NCBI RefSeq assembly: GCF_017814975.1
Contig: NZ_JAGIQA010000003.1
Coordinates: 248,001-312,000 of the forward strand
DNA length: 64,000 nt
Direction: 5' to 3'
DNA from: Cupriavidus consociatus
Lineage (GTDB): Bacteria > Pseudomonadota > Gammaproteobacteria > Burkholderiales > Burkholderiaceae
A program made the position numbers and the translations under genes. The notes beneath the pieces were generated by a model, which did no database searches, had not been told where the DNA came from, and saw only the letters and a program-made list of their open reading frames with translations. Shown in pieces: positions 26,109-35,103 of the stretch (positions are counted from its first letter, which is position 1; each line of letters begins with the position of its first letter).

Positions 26109-26672
26109 TCAGTACATGCGCATGCCATGGCCCGGATGCGCAGCCGTAGCCTCGCCCCGCGCCACGCGCAGGTGGTTCACCACCTCCGTGACGCCATAGA
26201 TCTCGTCCGCGATATCTTCGATCCGGTACTTCTGCTGGCGATGGGGCACGCAGCCCTCCAGCGTGACCACGCCTTGCTCCACCCGCACCTCGACATCCTC
26301 CACCTCCAGCCGGGCGCTGCGTGCGAGCTGCTCGCACAGGTCCTCCAGGATGCGCGCATCGCTGCGCTGGTAATTGCGCGGGCCGACCGGACGTACCGGG
26401 CGCGCCTGGTACGGCCCGCCGCGATACAGGTCCATGCGCTCGTTGTAGCCGGTAAATTGCCGGTAAGGGTCGCGACCCCTCGGCGCTTGCCGGGCGCGTG
26501 CGTCCGAGGCGTTGCCGGATTGCCAACCGCGCGAGCCGCCGAACTCGCCGGGGTCCACCGGCTGGTCATAGTCGTAGACGCCATAGGCGCCAACGTAATG
26601 GCTGCGCATGTCGGTTTCGGGCACGGCGCTTTCGTGCCAGGGTGGTCCGCGCCGGTTGTCTCTACGGTCCAT
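26109..26672 (-). CDS. BON-domain protein with disordered N-terminus, 187 aa
   Basis: An Arg/Gly/Tyr/Pro-rich low-complexity N-terminal half (1-95) is followed by a BON domain (about 100-172) with VEVRVEQGVVTLEGCV and EVVNHLRVA. The C-terminal domain is strikingly similar to that of the 250-residue BON protein at 55212. A cggaga ribosome binding site supports the start. Probably stress-related; exact role unknown. Confidence 0.8.
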   Translation of the reverse strand: MDRRDNRRGPPWHESAVPETDMRSHYVGAYGVYDYDQPVDPGEFGGSRGWQSGNASDARARQAPRGRDPYRQFTGYNERMDLYRGGPYQARPVRPVGPRNYQRSDARILEDLCEQLARSARLEVEDVEVRVEQGVVTLEGCVPHRQQKYRIEDIADEIYGVTEVVNHLRVARGEATAAHPGHGMRMY

Positions 26673-26728
26673 TGTCGTCTCCGCTTTCCGTGCCGGTCAT
26701 TGCAGCAGCGCCGCCATCTGCAGCGCCG

Positions 26729-27871
26729 CTACTTCTGCCGCGGCGGCACCAGGCCGCGGTCGGGCTCGCTGAGCTTGCCGGCGCGCAACTGCCGCACCGC
26801 GCAAGCCAATGCGCGCGCCACGTTGTCTACCTCGCCGAGGACGCCGTCATCCTGGTCGAGTTCCACATGGCTGGTGGCATAGGGCTTGTAGTAGCCGATG
26901 AACCGGTCCAGCCGCGCCTGCGCGCCGGCATCGATCAGGCCCATCCAGTCGAGCCAGTCGGACAGTGCGCGGCGCACGCCTTCAATGCCGGCCACGTCGC
27001 CGTGGACCACCAGCCCGTAGGTGCGGCCTGCCAGGTGTTTGGGGTAGTCCCACCCCGCCAGTTCGATGGACTTGGCACGCACCACGTCCTTGCCCTGCGT
27101 GCTGGTCGGATCCGGGTTGCCGCCGTCGGCGCAGACCAGCCGGTCCATCATCAGCTTCAGCGGGCTGCTGGCCTGGTACCAGTAGACCGGCGTGACGATC
27201 AGCACGCCATGGCAACCGGCCCAGCGCGGATAGATGTCGTTCATCCAGTCGTTGACCTGGCCGAGCGCGTGGTTTGGGTAGCAGCTGCAGGGCCAGTGGC
27301 ATAGCGGCATCGACGTCGAGACGCAGCCCTTGCACGGATGGATGCGCAGGTCGGCATCGGAGGTAAGGAGGCTCAGGTCGAGCACATCGACCTCAATGCC
27401 CTCCGCTTCCAGCGTTGCCCGCGCGCGCTGCGCCAGCCGCCAGGACTTGGACATCTCGCCTGGACAGGTGTAGTCGTTGCGCGCGGCGGCACAGACCAGC
27501 AGCACGCGCGACGGCGTGGCGGGGTTGGCCTGGCGTTGCTGCGCCACGCGAACCGCCTCGCTGGCCGCGCGCCATTCGTCGGACAGCTCATAGTCCGGAT
27601 CGGCGTAGCCGGGCCCGGCCTTGTGCTTCAGCGGCGCCTTGCGGCCCTCGTGATAAGCCGCCCACGCAATGCGCTCAAGCCGCGCCAGGGCTTCGTCCTC
27701 ATCCCGGTAGGCGGGGTCGGTGAAGCGCGCCATGAAGCGCTGCCGGAAGGTTTCGCGCGGCAGCGGCTCGCTCACCTGGCCCTTGCGGACATCGCCGGGA
27801 TCACCGGGATAGCGCTGCTTGCGGGGTGCATCCGGCCCCGGCTGGTTCGGCTTGTGCGTCGGGTCTGGCAT
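26729..27871 (-). CDS. NADPH-dependent FMN reductase / flavodoxin-like protein with N-terminal extension
   Basis: A 380-residue protein. Residues ~122-330 look like a flavodoxin-fold NAD(P)H:FMN oxidoreductase: VLLVCAAARNDYTCPGEMSKSW for the flavin phosphate loop and VLIVTPVYWYQASSPLKLMMDR for the isoalloxazine region. Residues 1-120 are an extra charged, helical segment. An unusual cysteine cluster (180, 183, 191, 195, 197) suggests a bound metal or an iron-sulfur centre, as in iron-sulfur flavoproteins. A ggag ribosome binding site lies upstream. It is probably an electron-transfer enzyme; partner unknown. Confidence 0.75.
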   Translation of the reverse strand: MPDPTHKPNQPGPDAPRKQRYPGDPGDVRKGQVSEPLPRETFRQRFMARFTDPAYRDEDEALARLERIAWAAYHEGRKAPLKHKAGPGYADPDYELSDEWRAASEAVRVAQQRQANPATPSRVLLVCAAARNDYTCPGEMSKSWRLAQRARATLEAEGIEVDVLDLSLLTSDADLRIHPCKGCVSTSMPLCHWPCSCYPNHALGQVNDWMNDIYPRWAGCHGVLIVTPVYWYQASSPLKLMMDRLVCADGGNPDPTSTQGKDVVRAKSIELAGWDYPKHLAGRTYGLVVHGDVAGIEGVRRALSDWLDWMGLIDAGAQARLDRFIGYYKPYATSHVELDQDDGVLGEVDNVARALACAVRQLRAGKLSEPDRGLVPPRQK

Positions 27872-28132
27872 AGGTGTCTCCGTGGTCGCCGCGAACGCTG
27901 CGATGTGTGTGCTGGAGCAGGACATGCAAGATAGGCGCCATCGTTCACCGCCGTGTGCGGCGCCCGCGGCCACGCAGCTTTTACAAGGCCGCCGCCGGCG
28001 CTGCATGTACATTTTTCCTCGCTTGAAAGGCTGGCGCGACGCTGTGACGACCGCTGCGCGGCGCGTCGCGGGTGCCGCGGCGCTGGCACGGAAACTGCCG
28101 CCGCTGCCATCAATTCCATTCCGGATGCCGTC

Positions 28133-28750
28133 ATGGACGTCATGGAAATTCTGGTCGATGTGATGCGCCGCGCCGTGGGCGAAGGCGATGACCTGCAGTG
28201 GTGGCAAGGCGCGGTGCGCGCCGCCGTGATCTTCGTCGGCACGTGGGCCATGCTCCGGCTGGCGGGACGCCGTGCCTTCGCGCAGAAGAGCGCGTTCGAC
28301 CTGTGCATCGTGCTGCTGCTGGGCGCAGTGCTGTCGCGCGCGGTAGTGGGTGCTACCTCGCTCACGGTGGCATTCACAGCTGCGCTCGTGCTGGTGTTGC
28401 TGCACCGCGCAGTGGGCTGGCTCTCGGGCCGCTTCCCGCCGTTCGACTGCGCCATTGGCGGGCATGCGCTGGACCTGCTGAGCCGGGGCGAGCTGGATCG
28501 CGAGCGGATCAGCCGTGCCATGCTTACCGAGGAAGACCTGAAGGCCAGCCTGCGCGCCTCCCTGCAGAGCGACAGCTTTTCCGGCCTGGCGCGCGTCGTG
28601 CTGGAGCGCGACGGCAAGGTCACGTTCGTGCGCCGGTCCAGCGAAGACGTGCCGGCGAAGAACAATCCTGCCACACCGTCCGCGCCGGCGGCGCCGGCCG
28701 TATCGCGGAGCAACGGCGTGCCGGTCCGGTCGCGGAGTTCGCGCCAATGA
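28133..28750 (+). CDS. DUF421 family membrane protein (YetF-like)
   Basis: A 205-residue protein with about three N-terminal membrane helices (about 25-95) and a soluble C-terminal domain containing MLTEEDLKASLRASLQ, the DUF421 pattern. Residues from about 175 are a Pro/Ala/Ser/Arg-rich tail. Members are linked to stress and sporulation but lack a defined activity. A second in-frame ATG at 28142 is an alternative start. The stop overlaps the start of the CinA gene (ATGA, 28747-28750). Confidence 0.8.
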   Translation: MDVMEILVDVMRRAVGEGDDLQWWQGAVRAAVIFVGTWAMLRLAGRRAFAQKSAFDLCIVLLLGAVLSRAVVGATSLTVAFTAALVLVLLHRAVGWLSGRFPPFDCAIGGHALDLLSRGELDRERISRAMLTEEDLKASLRASLQSDSFSGLARVVLERDGKVTFVRRSSEDVPAKNNPATPSAPAAPAVSRSNGVPVRSRSSRQ

Positions 28751-29325
28751 CCCAACGCGACGCAAGCGCAGCCTCGGGCCATAACCGCAGCATCGCCCGT
28801 TACCTCAGACGCCACGGCATCCACGTGGTGACCGCGGAATCCTGTACCGCGGGCCTCATTGCCTCGCGCATCGCGGAAGTGCCAGGCTGCGGCGATGTCC
28901 TGTATTGCTCCATCGTCGCGTATTCACCGTCGGCGAAGGAGCAGTTGCTGCGCGTGCCGCCGGAAACCATCCGCCGCTACGGGCTGACCAGCGAAGAAGT
29001 GTCGCTCGCAATGGCGCTGGGCGCGATGCAGCTCACCGGCGTCGACCTGGCGCTGGCGAACACCGGCGTGGCCGACGACGGCGGCGACGGTGACATCCCG
29101 GCCGGCACGCAATGCTTTGCCTGGGTCTTCCGCCGCCCCGGCCATGCCGGCCGCTCCCCTCTGGCCGCGCCGGCGGGCGTGGCGCTGTTCACGGAAACCC
29201 GGCGCTTCCCCGGTGAACGCAATGCCGTACGGGAGGCCGCGGCGGACTGGGCGCTGGCCCGGATCTGCCATTACCACGAACTGGCGCGCCGCGGCGAAGG
29301 CAACCGCAACGCGGCGCACGACTGA
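28747..29325 (+). CDS. CinA-family protein (nicotinamide-nucleotide amidase domain)
   Basis: A 192-residue stand-alone CinA C-terminal domain. The catalytic region VTAESCTAGLIASRI (about residue 30) and the downstream SIVAYSPSAKEQLLRV, with Tyr and Lys, match PncC-type NMN deamidases. The usual Gly-rich GIAGPxGG motif reads GVADDGGDG, a deviation that could affect activity. Predicted reaction: nicotinamide mononucleotide to nicotinate mononucleotide plus ammonia, in NAD salvage. It is coupled to the DUF421 gene through an ATGA overlap. Confidence 0.82.
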   Translation: MTQRDASAASGHNRSIARYLRRHGIHVVTAESCTAGLIASRIAEVPGCGDVLYCSIVAYSPSAKEQLLRVPPETIRRYGLTSEEVSLAMALGAMQLTGVDLALANTGVADDGGDGDIPAGTQCFAWVFRRPGHAGRSPLAAPAGVALFTETRRFPGERNAVREAAADWALARICHYHELARRGEGNRNAAHD

Positions 29326-29406
29326 ATTGCCGGACACGCCCTCGGGCGCAACGGCATAACCGAGGGCTCTGGGCCCGACCGACGTAGTCTTGCAATGGAG
29401 ACCATC

Positions 29407-29748
29407 ATGAAACGCACCCTCGCTACCACGGCACTGGTCGTCGGCACCGCGCTCTGCCTGCCGGCCTTCGCCCAACAGGCTCCGGCCTCGCCTACCGCGC
29501 CGAACCCGAGCGCGCCGCCGATTGAAGGCGCCGGTGCCTCGCGCAACCAGCCGGCCGCCACCGACATGACCACGGCGCCGACCAATACCACCAAAGACAC
29601 CGCCAAGAAGCCAAAGTCGACATCCGGCAAGCAGGCCAACACCGCCCGCAGCAAGAAGCCGCGCGAGCAAGGCGCGCCGCCGGCACCGACTGCCGATGCT
29701 CCGAGCGGCCCCAAGGGCGACACGCCGGACCCGGCGGCCAAGCAGTAG
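29407..29748 (+). CDS. Small secreted low-complexity protein, 113 aa
   Basis: Signal peptide (cleavage after about residue 22, AFA-QQA), then a disordered Ala/Pro/Thr/Lys-rich mature part. The ATG at 29395 also opens the frame, but tggaga at the right spacing favours 29407. Probably periplasmic; function unknown. Confidence 0.65.
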   Translation: MKRTLATTALVVGTALCLPAFAQQAPASPTAPNPSAPPIEGAGASRNQPAATDMTTAPTNTTKDTAKKPKSTSGKQANTARSKKPREQGAPPAPTADAPSGPKGDTPDPAAKQ

Positions 29749-29831
29749 GCGCATGCCGTTGCGCTTGCGCGCACAATGATCGCGATCGTGGCGGGACTTC
29801 AGCGGACGGGCTCCCGCCCGCCCGGCGCTGC

Positions 29832-30461
29832 TCAGGTATCCCCGCGCAGCGCCCGGGTCGCCTGCGCCAGCGCCGCGTCACGCTCGCGCTTGCGCCAGCG
29901 CTGGCAGCGCCACAGCTCCTCCAGGTAGGGCAGGCCGGCGAGCAAGGCGACCGCGATGAGCAGTCCGCCCAGATAGCCCGGCGGCAGCGCGACGGGCTTC
30001 CACGCCAGCGCCAGGCGCGCCGGTTCGCTGCCCGCGCCGAACAGCGCCAGGAACTGGCCCCAGTGCATCACCACCACGTATGAGGCGGCTGCCATCGGCA
30101 GGACTTCGAGCAGGCTGTGCATATGCTGCTCGACCGGCGCGATATGGCGGCGCTTGCTGGCGTACTGCACGTCCCACCACGCCGTGGCCTCGTGGATCAC
30201 GAGCGCCACCAGTACGACGGCAATCACCAGCGCATTGACCTCCAGGAACAGCACCATCAGCAGCGGCAGGCCGACCTCGGCCAGCATCAGCATGTGCAGC
30301 AAGGATTCGCGCACGCCCGCGTTGCGCTCGATGTGCGTGAGGCGGTGGCACAGCCAGTCGCCAGCGCCGGCCAGCAGCCACAGCGGCACCAGGCCGTACA
30401 TCAGCACCAGGCGCGCGGCATGCTCGAAGAATTGCAGGTCGGCAGAGGCGGCGGTGGGCAT
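29832..30461 (-). CDS. Polytopic inner-membrane protein with clustered histidines
   Basis: A 209-residue protein with about five predicted membrane helices (roughly 12-32, 52-72, 74-92, 118-136 and 170-190). Short loops carry His-rich motifs: CHRLTHIE (about 38), VIHEATAWW (about 87) and RRHIAPVEQHMH (about 104). The arrangement recalls membrane metal-binding proteins, but I cannot assign a family. The C-terminus is a charged Arg-rich tail. The start lacks a strong ribosome binding site. Confidence 0.65.
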   Translation of the reverse strand: MPTAASADLQFFEHAARLVLMYGLVPLWLLAGAGDWLCHRLTHIERNAGVRESLLHMLMLAEVGLPLLMVLFLEVNALVIAVVLVALVIHEATAWWDVQYASKRRHIAPVEQHMHSLLEVLPMAAASYVVVMHWGQFLALFGAGSEPARLALAWKPVALPPGYLGGLLIAVALLAGLPYLEELWRCQRWRKRERDAALAQATRALRGDT

Positions 30462-30502
30462 GGTGGGCAGAGGTGTCCCGGCGATGTTCCGATAGCGACC
30501 GG

Positions 30503-30940
30503 TTACGCGCGCGCCGCCTGCGCACGGTATTGCTCGCGCAGCACGCGGAACAGCTCATGGCTGACCTGTACGCCGCGATACTGGCGCCGCACTACCGCCC
30601 GCAGGCGCGAGCCCAGCACATGCGCACGCAATGCGCGCGCATAGCGCCGTTGCACCGCCTGCTCGCCCTTGCTGACGGCGTGCAGGATGGCGCGGTCCGA
30701 GCGCTGCTTGCCGACCCCGACGCGACATGCCGCCACCGGCATGGCCTCGGGCACCTGCCCGAGTTCCAGCAGGCACGCCTGCAGTTCCTGCGCCGCCAGC
30801 GCGAAGGCATTGGCGCGGCTGGTCAGCAGCGACTTGAGATGCGGATTGGCGGCGGCGTGTGCCGCGCGCCGGCAATCGTGCTCGCCCTCGCGCGAGATCG
30901 CGATCAGCGCGTTAAGCACCAGGATTTTTTTCTTTGGCAT
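30503..30940 (-). CDS. DUF2383 / PA2169-family four-helix protein
   Basis: A 145-residue, all-helical protein. The N-terminal VLNALIAISREGEHDCRRAAHAAANPHLKSLLTSRA matches the DUF2383 (PA2169) ferritin-like helical family. The related Pseudomonas gene lies in a stress island together with glycogen and trehalose genes, as here. Its activity is unknown. Confidence 0.75.
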   Translation of the reverse strand: MPKKKILVLNALIAISREGEHDCRRAAHAAANPHLKSLLTSRANAFALAAQELQACLLELGQVPEAMPVAACRVGVGKQRSDRAILHAVSKGEQAVQRRYARALRAHVLGSRLRAVVRRQYRGVQVSHELFRVLREQYRAQAARA

Positions 30941-30976
30941 CGCACACCTGCCTGGTCCGCGGCCGGACCCGTAAAG

Positions 30977-31360
30977 TCAACGATCGGGGCCGGCCGAGGC
31001 CGGCGGTTGCTGGCGGGTGCCCCGGACATGGCGCATGTCGGTGCGGGACAAGGATAGTGGCTCCGCGCCTGCGCTGCCAGTGCTGTCGCGCGCCGTACCG
31101 GAGGCCCGGCGCGATGACGCTTGCCAGGCCTTGCGTGCTTCGCGCATGCCGCGCAGGTTCATGACGACCAGCGCCAGCTGCAGCACGATCAGCGCATACG
31201 CATCGCCGTGCCATCCCCACGCAATCCACAGCACGTTGCTGGCCAGGAACACCCAGAAGCCCGCGCGGCGCCGTCCACTGGAGCGCGACCCCACCAGCCA
31301 GGTGGCCAGCACCGTCACCACCATCGCCGGCCATTGCGCGGCCTCCAGCCACCAGTCCAT
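30977..31360 (-). CDS. Small membrane protein, 127 aa
   Basis: Two to three hydrophobic segments (about 10-24, 32-50 and 52-70) are followed by a basic, disordered tail. AGFWVFLASNVLWIAWGWHGDAYALI resembles small PnuC-like or SdpI-like membrane units, but not enough to assign. The frame runs upstream to 31582; the ATG at 31360 has a gggga ribosome binding site and starts just before the first helix. Confidence 0.6.
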   Translation of the reverse strand: MDWWLEAAQWPAMVVTVLATWLVGSRSSGRRRAGFWVFLASNVLWIAWGWHGDAYALIVLQLALVVMNLRGMREARKAWQASSRRASGTARDSTGSAGAEPLSLSRTDMRHVRGTRQQPPASAGPDR

Positions 31361-31675
31361 GCACGTTTCCCCGGTTGTCCATCGAGATTTGGGGCAAGAA
31401 GCGTACCGGGCCACGCGCCTGCGCGCCGCATGGCCGGCGAAGGGCCGCTTCTTGCCAGGGGCCATGGCGTACCCGGTACTTTTTACAACCGGTAGCGTCA
31501 GGGGCACATTGTCTTTCGCCGGAAATCCTCTGGCAGGGCGCGGCTCCGCCGCATATCTTCTATCGAACGGGCGCGCTGGCACGCACTTCGCATGGGTGTG
31601 CCATTCCCGCCGGCTGGCCTTCGGGCGCCGGGCGGGTCATTGTTGCTCCGCCGGAGCTGAAACCGGGAGGATTTT
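31361..31675. promoter_or_regulatory. Divergent upstream region of glgE with a shared 12-mer
   Basis: No gene is seen here. GTACTTTTTACA at 31476-31487 recurs almost identically upstream of treZ and on the minus strand at 53828-53839. An 11-bp inverted repeat, GGCAAGAAGCG (31393-31403) / CGCTTCTTGCC (31446-31456), lies just upstream. The region should contain the glgE-operon promoter. Confidence 0.45.
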
Positions 31676-34600
31676 GTGCGGATCTGCCAGATCGACCTGA
31701 CCGGGACCCCGGACGCCGACGAACACGCCTTGCAACGCGTGGCGGCGCTGGGCTTCGACCACGTACTGATCGGCGGCTGGCCGCACCTGTCCGGGACTGA
31801 CACGCTGGCGGCGTGCGCCCGGCATGGGCTCGCGCCGCTGCTCGACATCTCACTGGACCGCTACAGCGCCGATGGGGAAGGCGCTCCCGATCCCGACTGG
31901 ATCGACGCCGCGGCCCCCGCCTTCGCCCCCCACGAAACCGACAACCATCTGCCCGGCGCACGCCTGCGCTGGCATGACCCGCAAGTCGCCAGGGCACTGG
32001 TGCAATGGTGGGCCGCGCGGCTGCGGCTGGCATGGGCGTCGGGCGCAGCCGGCTTCTGTTGCCGCGCGCCGGCACGCGTGCCGGGCAGGCATTGGGCAAC
32101 GCTGGCCGACACCCTGCGCAACGACGCCGCACCGCGCGAAGCTCGCGGCACGCCGCTGCTGCTGGCATGGACGCCCGGCCTGACCCCCGCACAACTGGAC
32201 GACCTTGCCCCAGCCGGCTTTGATGGCGCCTTCTGCTCGCTGCCGTGGTGGGACTTCCGCAGCGCCTGGCTGACCGAGGAAATCGCGCGGCTGCGCCGCT
32301 TCGGCCGCGTGCTGGCAGCGCCGGCGCTGACTCCCGCCAGCCAGGATGCGCTGAGCGCACGCCGCGCGCTGTGGACCGCCGCCGCCATCGGCGACGGCAT
32401 CCTGGTGCCCGCCGGCTTCGAAACCGGCGGGACGCTGGCGCGCGACCCGCTCGCTCCGGATGGCAATGGCCAGGACGGGGCACCTTACGACATCACGCAT
32501 GAACTGCTCGAAGCGACCACCTGGCTCGCCTCGCGCGATCCCGCGCCGGCGCTGGCGGTGCGGCTGCTGAGCGGGCCCGAGGCACCGTTGACAGTGCTGG
32601 CGCGGTTGCCCGCTCCGAACGGCCTGTGCGCGGAACCCGCCACAGGCAACGGCTTTGCCGCGCCCGATGATGCGGCGGCGTTGATGGTGGTGGTCAATCC
32701 CGACCCGTCAGAGCCCGGTACGCTTGGCGCCGATCGCATGCTGAGCGCACTGCCGCATGCCAGCGCCCACCTCGAAGCCACGCCCGGCGGACCCGGCGGC
32801 ACGCTCGACGCCAGCCACCGGCTCGATGCGTTGGGATCGATCACGCTTGCCCCCGCCGACATCCGCCTGTTTGAAGCGCCGCCAGTGCCGCTGACCCGGC
32901 CCAGCATGCCGCGCGCCGACGCGCGCGCACCGCACGGGCACGAGACCCTGGCCGCCACCGGGCTGGGCAGCGTGGTCGCCGCCATGGAAGCGCCGCGCGT
33001 CGCCATCGAGCGTGTCGAACCCGCGTGCGACGACGGCCGCTTCGCCGTGCGGCGCATAGTGGGCGAGCGGGTGGAAGTCAGCGCCGATATCTGGATGGAC
33101 GGTCACGACAAGCTCGCGGCCGCGGTGCTGTGGCGTGCGCCTGGCGAGACGGACTGGCACGAAGCGCCCATGCGGCATGTGATCAACGACCGCTGGCAGG
33201 GCAGCTTCCCGCTGGTGGCACTGGGCCGGCATGAATTCACGGTCGAAGCCTGGCGTGATCCCTATGCCAGCTGGCTCGATGAAATCGGCAAGAAGCGCAC
33301 GGCAGGCCTCAATGTCAGCCTGGAGACCGAGGAAGGGGCCCGGCTTATCGCCGACGCGCTGCTGCCGCCTGCAGGCAAGAACGGCAAGAAAGGAAGCAAA
33401 GGCAATGGCCGGAAAAATGGCCAGGCCTCGCCCCCGGACAGCGAACTGTCCGCCATCGTCGATGAGCTGACCGCCGCCGCGGGCGACGACGAACGGCGCC
33501 TGGAACTCCTGCTGTCCCCACGCACCGCGGCCGCCATGCAGGCCCACATGGCCACGCCGGCCGGCAGGCAGTTCGCCTCGCGCCACCCGGTGGCGCTGCC
33601 GGTGGAAGCCGACCGCCTCGCCGCCCGCTATGCCAGCTGGTACGAGTTGTTCCCGCGCTCGCAAAGCAACGACGAACTGCGCCACGGCACCTTCGACGAT
33701 GTCATCGCGCGGCTGCCCGCCATCCGCGCGATGGGCTTCGACGTGCTCTACTTCACGCCCATCCACCCCATCGGCCGCACGCACCGCAAGGGCCGCAACA
33801 ACAGCCTGCGCGCCCAGCCCGGCGAGCCGGGCAGCCCCTATGCCATCGGCGGCGAGGAAGGCGGGCACGATGCGTTGCATCCCGAGCTGGGCACGTTCGA
33901 CGACTTCCGCCGGCTGTGCAGCGCCGCCGCCGCGAACGGACTCGAGATCGCGCTCGACTTCGCGATCCAGTGCTCGCCCGACCACCCGTGGCTGAAAGAC
34001 CATCCCGAATGGTTCGCGCACCGCCCCGACGGCTCGCTGCGCTACGCCGAGAACCCGCCCAAGAAATACGAGGACATCGTCAACGTCGACTTCTACGCAG
34101 CGCCGCCCGCCGGCGCCGCCCTGTGGCAGGCGCTGCGCGACGTGGTGATGTTCTGGGCCGACCACGGCGTGCGCATCTTCCGCGTCGACAATCCCCACAC
34201 CAAGCCGCTGCCGTTCTGGGAATGGATGATCGCCGACGTGCGCGCGCACCACCCCGACACCATTTTCCTGGCCGAGGCCTTCACGCGGCCGAAGATGATG
34301 GCGAGGCTCGCCAAGCTGGGCTTCAGCCAGTCGTACACCTACTTCACCTGGCGCAATACCAAGTGGGAACTGACCGAGTACCTGACCGAACTGACGCAGA
34401 CCCCGCTGCGCGAATTCTTCCGGCCGCATTTCTTCGTCAATACGCCAGACATCAATCCCTATTTCCTGCACCACGGCGGCCGGCCCGCGTTCCTGATCCG
34501 CGCCGCGCTTGCCACGTTGCTGTCCGGGCTATGGGGCATGTACAACGGCTTCGAGCTGTGCGAGAGCGCGCCCTTCGTGCTCGACGGCAAGGTGCGCGAG

Positions 34601-35083
34601 GAATACCTGGATTCCGAGAAATACCAGCTGCGCGCCCGCGACTGGCATCAGCGCGGCAACATCGTCGCGGAGATCTCGCGTCTTAACGAGATCCGCGCCG
34701 GTCATCCGGCACTGCAAAGCCACCTGGGATTGCGCTTCTACCATGCCGGCAGCGATGCCGTGCTGTGGTTCGCGCGCTTCGTTCCCGGTACCGACTACCT
34801 GTTCGGCGACGACGTGCTGCTGGCCGCGATCAACCTGGACCCGCGCAACGCGCACGAAGCCGATATCGAAATGCCGCTGTGGGAATGGGGCCTGCCCGAC
34901 CATGCGCGCGTGGCCGTGCATGAACTGATGCGCGGCCAGCGCTTCGAGCTGCAGGGCAAGTACCAGCGCATCCGCCTGGACCCGGCGCAGCTGCCCTTCG
35001 CGGTGTGGCACGTGCGCCCGCTGGACCGGCCGGCGCCGCGCCCCGCCGCCGCGCCGGCATCGACCGACCCGCATGGCGCCTGA
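31676..35083 (+). CDS. glgE: Maltose-1-phosphate maltosyltransferase GlgE with extra N-terminal domain
   Basis: A 1135-residue protein; classical GlgE is about 660-700 residues. From about residue 440 it is GlgE: an N-terminal beta domain, then the GH13 barrel with GFDVLYFTPIHPIGRTHRKG (about 688), the nucleophile in FRVDNPHTKP (about 834) and the acid/base in FLAEAFTRP (about 864). It extends alpha-1,4-glucan with maltose-1-phosphate, releasing phosphate. Residues 1 to ~430 look like a separate barrel-like domain (WPHLSGTDTLAACARHGLAPLLDISLDRY) without GH13 catalytic residues. A Lys/Gly/Asn-rich insertion lies near residue 570. The start is GTG after a gggagga ribosome binding site. It is the first gene of the storage operon. 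Confidence 0.92.
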   Translation: MRICQIDLTGTPDADEHALQRVAALGFDHVLIGGWPHLSGTDTLAACARHGLAPLLDISLDRYSADGEGAPDPDWIDAAAPAFAPHETDNHLPGARLRWHDPQVARALVQWWAARLRLAWASGAAGFCCRAPARVPGRHWATLADTLRNDAAPREARGTPLLLAWTPGLTPAQLDDLAPAGFDGAFCSLPWWDFRSAWLTEEIARLRRFGRVLAAPALTPASQDALSARRALWTAAAIGDGILVPAGFETGGTLARDPLAPDGNGQDGAPYDITHELLEATTWLASRDPAPALAVRLLSGPEAPLTVLARLPAPNGLCAEPATGNGFAAPDDAAALMVVVNPDPSEPGTLGADRMLSALPHASAHLEATPGGPGGTLDASHRLDALGSITLAPADIRLFEAPPVPLTRPSMPRADARAPHGHETLAATGLGSVVAAMEAPRVAIERVEPACDDGRFAVRRIVGERVEVSADIWMDGHDKLAAAVLWRAPGETDWHEAPMRHVINDRWQGSFPLVALGRHEFTVEAWRDPYASWLDEIGKKRTAGLNVSLETEEGARLIADALLPPAGKNGKKGSKGNGRKNGQASPPDSELSAIVDELTAAAGDDERRLELLLSPRTAAAMQAHMATPAGRQFASRHPVALPVEADRLAARYASWYELFPRSQSNDELRHGTFDDVIARLPAIRAMGFDVLYFTPIHPIGRTHRKGRNNSLRAQPGEPGSPYAIGGEEGGHDALHPELGTFDDFRRLCSAAAANGLEIALDFAIQCSPDHPWLKDHPEWFAHRPDGSLRYAENPPKKYEDIVNVDFYAAPPAGAALWQALRDVVMFWADHGVRIFRVDNPHTKPLPFWEWMIADVRAHHPDTIFLAEAFTRPKMMARLAKLGFSQSYTYFTWRNTKWELTEYLTELTQTPLREFFRPHFFVNTPDINPYFLHHGGRPAFLIRAALATLLSGLWGMYNGFELCESAPFVLDGKVREEYLDSEKYQLRARDWHQRGNIVAEISRLNEIRAGHPALQSHLGLRFYHAGSDAVLWFARFVPGTDYLFGDDVLLAAINLDPRNAHEADIEMPLWEWGLPDHARVAVHELMRGQRFELQGKYQRIRLDPAQLPFAVWHVRPLDRPAPRPAAAPASTDPHGA

Positions 35084-35103
35084 CCGGCATACGTGGAGAC
35101 ACG

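Noticed and set aside
35005..35103. Longer start for TreS-maltokinase
   Set aside because: The extra 33 residues overlap the end of glgE and are not like the family. The ATG at 35104 matches the usual TreS start.
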